A stretch of DNA of 64,000 nt, taken from assembly GCF_006965445.1 (NCBI RefSeq), contig NZ_CP041356.1:1798001-1862000 (forward strand). Direction: 5' to 3'. Under the pieces are notes generated by a model, which saw only the letters and a list, made by a program, of their open reading frames with translations, ran no database searches and was not told the origin of the DNA. Positions within the stretch are counted from its first letter, which is position 1; each line of letters opens with the position of its first letter. A program made the translations under genes and the position numbers. Shown piece by piece: positions 59,329 through 64,000 of the stretch. The stretch is from Lactococcus protaetiae (GTDB lineage Bacteria; Bacillota; Bacilli; Lactobacillales; Streptococcaceae).

Positions 59329-60579
59329 TTATTCTTGGTATTCAGAAAGTAATATTCTCATTTCTTCATCATCTGGAACTAAATCTAAGTATTGCGCAAT
59401 GAGTGATTTGGCTTTATCTGCTTGACCGATTTCACGCAAAAATTCGATATAGTCTGACAAAAATTCAGGATTCTCTGACAGGCTCGTCAGCATTAATTCT
59501 TCGTATAATTTACTTGCTTCTAGGTCTTTTTCAAGCGCTTTATAACTACTTGCAAAGAGCCATTGAGCAAGTGGATGTTCTTCCTCTAATAGAGATTGTA
59601 AATTTATAACGGCTTCGAAATCATCTTCGTTAAAATATAGATTTGCGAGTAAAAAGACCGTTTCATCATGTAATTCAGGAAAGTTTAACGCTTCCATAAG
59701 ATAATGCTCAGCTGCTTCAGCATTTTTTAATTTAAAGCTTATCTTTGAAGCGAAATGTAAGAGTGGAACAGAATTAGGATTTTTTTGCAACCCTTTTTCT
59801 GCCATATTTAACGATTCTTCAAACTGTTGATTTTCTTCCAAAGTTTGAGCATAAGCAAGCTCGTAACTCAAAAAATCAACGTCCATTTTCTCTAATTTTT
59901 TAAACGCAGAAATTGCGCGTGATTCGTTATGAATTTCTCCGTATAAAAGTGCAATCTCGTATAGCGTTTCTGCTTTTTTATCAAATTCAAATGATTTTTC
60001 TAAGAAAGAAATGGCATTTTCAAAATTACCTAATTGGGCATAAGAATCGCCTATTCTTTGGTAAATTGAAATTTTTGTATCATGTAAAATTTTACGTTCA
60101 GAAAGTTTAGCATATTCAGTGATTGCAGCTTGATAGTCTCCTTGAGCATAGTAAGATTCAGCAAGAGCAAAAGTAATCAGCGGGGAATCTGAATATTCAC
60201 GAGCTTCTTCTAGCTTAGAGATTGCTGTCTCAAAGTCTCCATCAAATTGGTATAAATCAGCAATCTTGACAAGAGCAGCAACATAGTTTTCATCCTGTGA
60301 GGGAATTTGATAGAGATAATTTAGAGCCTCGTCTAAGTTACCATTATCCTCAGCGATTTCAGCGAGATTAATCAGATAGTCTGTTGACTCTGGATGATTT
60401 TGCATGATTTTATCATAAATTTGCTGACTTTCATCAATGAATCCCATCATCTGTAAATATTCTGCAAGGTCTGAGAGTAGCTCATCATCATCGTTTTTTA
60501 GTGCTTTAGCAAGCGAATTTTGCATTCCAATCAAATCGCCTTGGTGTAAAAAATCAATCGTATCTTCTGAATAAGACAT
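59329..60579 (-). CDS. Tetratricopeptide repeat protein
   Basis: A 416-residue cytosolic helical-repeat protein. The TPR periodicity of about 34 residues runs through most of it (for example AEYLQMMGFIDESQQIYDKI, AEIAEDNGNLDEALNYLYQI, ADLYQFDGDFETAISKLEEA, GDSYAQLGNFENAISFLEKS). TPR proteins hold protein partners; no partner is indicated. It is acidic overall and has no signal peptide. GAAAGGAATT precedes the ATG. The family occurs in many lactococci and streptococci with unknown role. Confidence 0.88.
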   Translation of the reverse strand: MSYSEDTIDFLHQGDLIGMQNSLAKALKNDDDELLSDLAEYLQMMGFIDESQQIYDKIMQNHPESTDYLINLAEIAEDNGNLDEALNYLYQIPSQDENYVAALVKIADLYQFDGDFETAISKLEEAREYSDSPLITFALAESYYAQGDYQAAITEYAKLSERKILHDTKISIYQRIGDSYAQLGNFENAISFLEKSFEFDKKAETLYEIALLYGEIHNESRAISAFKKLEKMDVDFLSYELAYAQTLEENQQFEESLNMAEKGLQKNPNSVPLLHFASKISFKLKNAEAAEHYLMEALNFPELHDETVFLLANLYFNEDDFEAVINLQSLLEEEHPLAQWLFASSYKALEKDLEASKLYEELMLTSLSENPEFLSDYIEFLREIGQADKAKSLIAQYLDLVPDDEEMRILLSEYQE

Positions 60580-60595
60580 TTGAATTCCTTTCTTT

Positions 60596-61055
60596 TGAAG
60601 TGATTACTTCATTGGTGGGGGATTCTTTCGCCCCACCAATGTTAGGATACAACCTCTAGGTGTAACAACTAAGCGACCTGTACGCAGCTAAAGCTGCAAC
60701 AGTCTGACATCAAAGATATGAGGTCACACCTCCGCTTCGCTGTCGATTTCACTAAGCCACTAAAGTGGCAAGTTCAAATCGCAATCGACTAAAGTCGCAA
60801 GGCGAAGTGGTCTTGCGACTTTAGTCGATTGCGCTAAGTAGAACAAAAGCAGAGCTCGTCACTTCGCCTTATCGCTTTGCCTTTTGCTCTTACTGCTTTA
60901 GCAGTTAAGCAAAAGGACAGCGGAGCAACGAAGTTGCATAGAGAGTTCGTAGAACGGCGTGCGAAGCATGTAGCGAGTTGCGACTTCGACTAGGCACGTT
61001 CGTGCCGTAGCGAGAATCGACAGCGAAGCGGAGATAGTGCGTGCTAAGTTAAATC
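60596..61055. repeat. Large mosaic intergenic repeat element
   Basis: About 460 bp without a convincing ORF. Begins TGAAGTGATTACTTCATTGG with a hairpin (ATTGGTGGGG / CCCCACCAAT), then the ACCTCTAGGTGTAACAACTA block, GACCTGTACGCAGCTAAAGC block, CACTAAAGTGGCAAGTTC, two copies of a CGACTAAAGTCGCAAG / TTGCGACTTTAGTCG unit facing each other, and the TAGAACGGCGTGCGAAGCAT module. Ends GATAGTGCGTGCTAAGTTAAA. Confidence 0.8.
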
Positions 61056-61095
61056 TGTATTTCTCAAGCTCCAAAAGTGGTTGACTTGAATCATA

Positions 61096-62268
61096 TTAGT
61101 CTTCAAACTCTTCTTGACCGACCTCTTCTCTATAAAGCACTGAAATTTCTCGATACCACCAATAAAAATGAACGACAATAACTTTTATTGCTGCGTAAAA
61201 TGGGATTCCGAGTAAAACACCCCAAACCCCGAAAATTTTCCCTGCTGTAAGCAAGACAAATAAAATCGTAATAGGGTGGACAGCTAGTTGTTTTCCAAGA
61301 ATAAGTGGTGAAACAAAACGTCCTTCAATTGTTTGCTCAATAACGATAACAATCAATACTTTCACTAACATGAAAGGTCCACCAATGGCTAAACCAACAA
61401 TGAGCATTGGAATTGCTGCAAGAAATGACCCTAAAAACGGAACTAGATTTAGGAAACCTGCAGTGATAGCAAGTGGAATAGCATAGCGCAAACCTACGAT
61501 AGGTAGACCAATCATAAACATAATCGCTACAACAATCGCAACCAAAATTTGTCCGCGGACATAATTTGACAATTGACTATTGATTTCGTGTAATACTTTT
61601 GAAGTATCTTTACGCCAATTATTAGGTAGAAGGTGAGTGACAAAGTGATTTAAGTTTTTCCCATCTCGAAGGAGATAAAAGAGAACAAATGGGAAAATAA
61701 TTAAAGAAATCAAAACACTTGTCGTTTTTCCAATGATACTTGTCAGCGAAGTTACAGCTGTTGCAGAAAATGTTTTAGACCAGTCAATAAGCTGATTACC
61801 GATAGAATCTGCAAACTGGTCTGCTTGTGGGCGGAACTGTTTGAATCGTGGATTACGAAGTAAATTATTAACTTCATCTTGCGCAATGTTGACATAGTGA
61901 GGCACCGAAGAAGCAAATTTTTCTACGCCATCAATAATGTTGGGGATTGCTACAATTAATCCCCAGACAATTAGCGCAATAATAATCACAAAAAGCACGA
62001 CAATACTTGCTAAACGTGGAATTTTCCGTTTTTCAAAAAAATCAACAATAGGATTGAGAAGATAATAGAATACTGCTGCGAGAACTAAAGGAAGTGAGAT
62101 AATCGTGATGAAATCTCCAATAGGTCTAAACAGGAATCCAACTTTGTTAAGCAAAAATATATTTAATAGCAGGAGTAAAAAAATAGATAGTCCTGCAACA
62201 ACTTTATTATTGATAAACCACTTAAAAAACCAAGAGGCTTTGATATTTCTATGTTGTTCTTGTTCCAT
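61096..62268 (-). CDS. AI-2E family transporter (PerM/YtvI-like)
   Basis: A 390-residue membrane protein with about eight helices: a pair near residues 20-70, one near 85-110, then a cytosolic/extracellular helical region (about 115-200) and the C-terminal bundle with the family motifs GLRYAIPLAITAGFLNLVPFLGSFLA and IEGRFVSPLILGKQLAVHPI. Members export small signals or act as ion antiporters; the substrate is unknown. AGGAAGAATT precedes the ATG. Confidence 0.88.
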   Translation of the reverse strand: MEQEQHRNIKASWFFKWFINNKVVAGLSIFLLLLLNIFLLNKVGFLFRPIGDFITIISLPLVLAAVFYYLLNPIVDFFEKRKIPRLASIVVLFVIIIALIVWGLIVAIPNIIDGVEKFASSVPHYVNIAQDEVNNLLRNPRFKQFRPQADQFADSIGNQLIDWSKTFSATAVTSLTSIIGKTTSVLISLIIFPFVLFYLLRDGKNLNHFVTHLLPNNWRKDTSKVLHEINSQLSNYVRGQILVAIVVAIMFMIGLPIVGLRYAIPLAITAGFLNLVPFLGSFLAAIPMLIVGLAIGGPFMLVKVLIVIVIEQTIEGRFVSPLILGKQLAVHPITILFVLLTAGKIFGVWGVLLGIPFYAAIKVIVVHFYWWYREISVLYREEVGQEEFED

Positions 62269-62599
62269 AATTCTTCCTAAATTTCTCTTTTTCTATACTG
62301 GAATAACTGCTCGTTTTATTAGTTGTTCTGCAATTAATCTCCCCTTTTATCAGTCGTTTCGTCGTTTGCTCTTGGCTAAGCAAACGGACAGCGTGGTAGG
62401 GCAGTATGTGTTTTTTCAATAGTTTAGATATAGCGTTATTGCTTACAAAAATCACTGATGAACTTTTGAATTGCTGACAGATTTTTGTCAGTATTTTGAA
62501 GTGACTACTTCATCGTTGGGGATTCTTTTTCCCCCAACGATATTAGCAGAACGAAAGCACTCACTCACTTGCTAAGTTAAACATAATCGTCCAGTTCTG
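62269..62599. repeat. Gap with fragments of mosaic repeats
   Basis: 62338-62410 carries CCCTTTTATCAGTCG and GCTAAGCAAACGGACAGCG, as near 24.6 kb. 62503-62583 carries GAAGTGACTACTTCATCG, a hairpin CGTTGGGG / CCCCAACG and the end block CACTTGCTAAGTTAAAC. A reversed-order CTGACA / TGTCAG pair is at 62474-62491. Confidence 0.65.
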
Positions 62600-63220
62600 T
62601 CAGTGAATTTTTTCTAATTCATAATATTGAATTTGGAAGAAAATTTTCTTCCTATTGATTTTCCAGCCGTTATTCTCAAAAAGTTTTGCTAATTCTTTTG
62701 GAGTATAAACTTTCACATCTCCCTCAGTGGAAAAACGATTCAGTCGCCAATTGTAAATTTTAGTGACAACAGGAATATGAATTTCTGCAATGACGAGACG
62801 TCCGTCAGCTGTCAGTAAACGTTTTGCTTCTGACAAAAAGCGCTTAGGGTTTGGAAAATGATGAAAACTTGCCGAACAAATGAGTAAATCAAACGATGTA
62901 CTTTCAAATGGAATTTCCTCTGCAGTTCCTCGTTTAAAAGTAAATTCTGGATGAAGTTTTGTCGCTACTTTTACCATTTCGGATGAGATATCTAAACCAT
63001 TTCCTAAAATAGTGTGTTTTTCATTCAACATACCAAGAAGAGTGCCATTCGCACAACCCACATCTAAAATGCGACTTTGCTCAGGAAATTCTAGATTCTT
63101 TTTGATAAATTTTTTAAAAAAACGAGCTAAAAAACCATCAAAAGTGTGGTCAAAATTATTCGCAATATGATCATAAAATTGCTCGGATTCACTTTCATAA
63201 TCATGATGTTTATGTGCCAA
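62600..63220 (-). CDS. SAM-dependent methyltransferase, class I
   Basis: A 206-residue methyltransferase of the UbiE/type 11 group. Motif I is ILDVGCANGTLLGM (near residue 51), followed by GLDISSEMV and the post-I region DLLICSASFHHFPNPKRFL. Substrate unknown. I prefer the TTG at 63220 as start (MAHKHHDYESE), because GGAGGA lies 7 bp upstream; the ATG at 63235 has no Shine-Dalgarno and itself contains the GGAGGA. This is a judgement call. Confidence 0.85.
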   Translation of the reverse strand: MAHKHHDYESESEQFYDHIANNFDHTFDGFLARFFKKFIKKNLEFPEQSRILDVGCANGTLLGMLNEKHTILGNGLDISSEMVKVATKLHPEFTFKRGTAEEIPFESTSFDLLICSASFHHFPNPKRFLSEAKRLLTADGRLVIAEIHIPVVTKIYNWRLNRFSTEGDVKVYTPKELAKLFENNGWKINRKKIFFQIQYYELEKIH

Positions 63221-63409
63221 AAAATATTCCTCCATTGAGATATGAACTTTATAGATGCAGAGATACGATAGCACAGAGAGCATTCATAGAGCTATGCTGC
63301 TAGAATGCAACGTCAATCCGTCATTGGTTTCACAACAGATTAATCGTGCTTATATTAGTTCACATTTAATTTTACGTAGTAAAACTATTAGATGAAAAGT
63401 TAAACAGTA

Positions 63410-64000
63410 TTAGATTTCAGGAGGGACAAATTCTGAAATGAGTGCCTCTGCACATTTTAGACCATCAATTGCGGCCGAAACAATGCCACCTGCAAATCCT
63501 GCTCCTTCACCAGAAGGATAAATTCCTTTGGTGGACACAGATTGAAAACTTTCTTCATCGCGATTGATACGAACAGGCGAGGAAGAACGTGACTCTACTC
63601 CAGTCAACACAGCATCTGATAAAGCAAAGCCGTGTAATTTTTTATCTAAACCGATAATTGCTTCTTTCATTGGAGTAGTGATATATTCTGGAAAAAGTTG
63701 CTCCAAATCACTAGGAGTAACTCCTAGTGCGTAACTCGGTTCCACCGTTCCCATAGCCGTTGAAGCTTTACCATCAAGAAAGTCACCAACAAGTTGGGCA
63801 GGCGCTTTATAAGAAGAACCTCCCAGTTCAAAAGCTTTCGCTTCTAATTTTCGTTGAAACTCTACACCAGCCAAAGGATGAGTTGTCGGAAAGTCTTCTG
63901 GAAAAACCTGAACAAGCAGTCCAGAATTTGCATTTTTTTGATTGCGCGCGTGTTCTGACATTCCATTTGTAACTAATCGACCTGTTTCAGAAGCAGCAGG
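63410..64000 (-). CDS. FAD-dependent oxidoreductase, COG2509 type (5' end outside window)
   Basis: The C-terminal 196 residues of a flavoprotein. The frame is open to the last base of the window (PAASETGRLVTNGMSEHARN), so the gene starts beyond it. SGLLVQVFPEDFP, the VEPSYALG stretch and GIYPSGEGAGFAGGIVSAAIDG near the end are typical of the NAD(FAD)-utilising dehydrogenase group COG2509; the last is the FAD-binding C-terminal motif. Reaction not known. Confidence 0.85.
   Translation of the reverse strand, partial: PAASETGRLVTNGMSEHARNQKNANSGLLVQVFPEDFPTTHPLAGVEFQRKLEAKAFELGGSSYKAPAQLVGDFLDGKASTAMGTVEPSYALGVTPSDLEQLFPEYITTPMKEAIIGLDKKLHGFALSDAVLTGVESRSSSPVRINRDEESFQSVSTKGIYPSGEGAGFAGGIVSAAIDGLKCAEALISEFVPPEI

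Overview
The window looks like a chromosomal segment of a Lactococcus species (low-GC Firmicute). The evidence is gene order. On the minus strand there is a leuABCD - ABC ATPase - ilvDBNCA - aldB - aldR locus, an arrangement known from Lactococcus. Elsewhere there is an argCJDBF cluster, gyrA followed by a class A sortase, and a XerS-type tyrosine recombinase directly behind a dif-like site. I cannot fix the species. No rRNA, tRNA, CRISPR or intact insertion sequence was recognised.

The window straddles the replication terminus. Left of the dif/xerS site (about 34.5 kb) nearly all genes are on the plus strand; right of it nearly all are on the minus strand, as expected where two replichores meet. 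Left arm: pncB (partial), a GNAT acetyltransferase and nadE (NAD synthesis); an ABC exporter pair; a minus-strand murT - DivIVA-repeat protein - gatD operon (peptidoglycan amidation); frameshifted mgtA; aldC; lepA; an NAD(P)-binding reductase; argCJDBF (argD frameshifted); gyrA; an ApbE lipoprotein; srtA; pcrA; NUDIX; tag; a VOC protein; a decayed surface protein; truB; ribF; dif; xerS. Right arm: TMEM175 channel, aldR, aldB, the ilv/leu locus (leuB frameshifted, leuA with a leader-peptide attenuator), trmFO, topA, dprA, trhO (the only plus-strand gene here), alsS, a TPR protein, an AI-2E family transporter, a methyltransferase and a partial flavoprotein.

Metabolically the window joins pyruvate/acetolactate chemistry in several forms: anabolic IlvBN, catabolic AlsS and two distinct acetolactate decarboxylases (AldB, AldC). 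These control whether acetolactate goes to branched-chain amino acids or to acetoin. Arginine and leucine synthesis would both be broken as the sequence is read, because argD and leuB each carry a one-base loss in a G-run. Every frameshift seen here is a one-base homopolymer contraction, so sequencing error must be excluded.

The most unusual signals are not genes. (1) A short palindrome, CTGTCAG-N2/N4-CTGACAG, occurs about every 2-3 kb. Between genes it mostly has a 4-base spacer and often serves as a terminator hairpin. Inside genes its full-length form always has a 2-base spacer and, in eight of nine cases, sits in the frame that encodes L-S-x-L-T-E. (2) A family of long mosaic repeats with common ends fills many gaps, especially inside the ilv/leu locus. 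(3) Five genes have an extended -10 promoter placed so that the start codon would be at or next to the first transcribed base. (4) A four-repeat DivIVA-like protein is translationally coupled between MurT and GatD. (5) The xerS promoter -35 lies inside dif.
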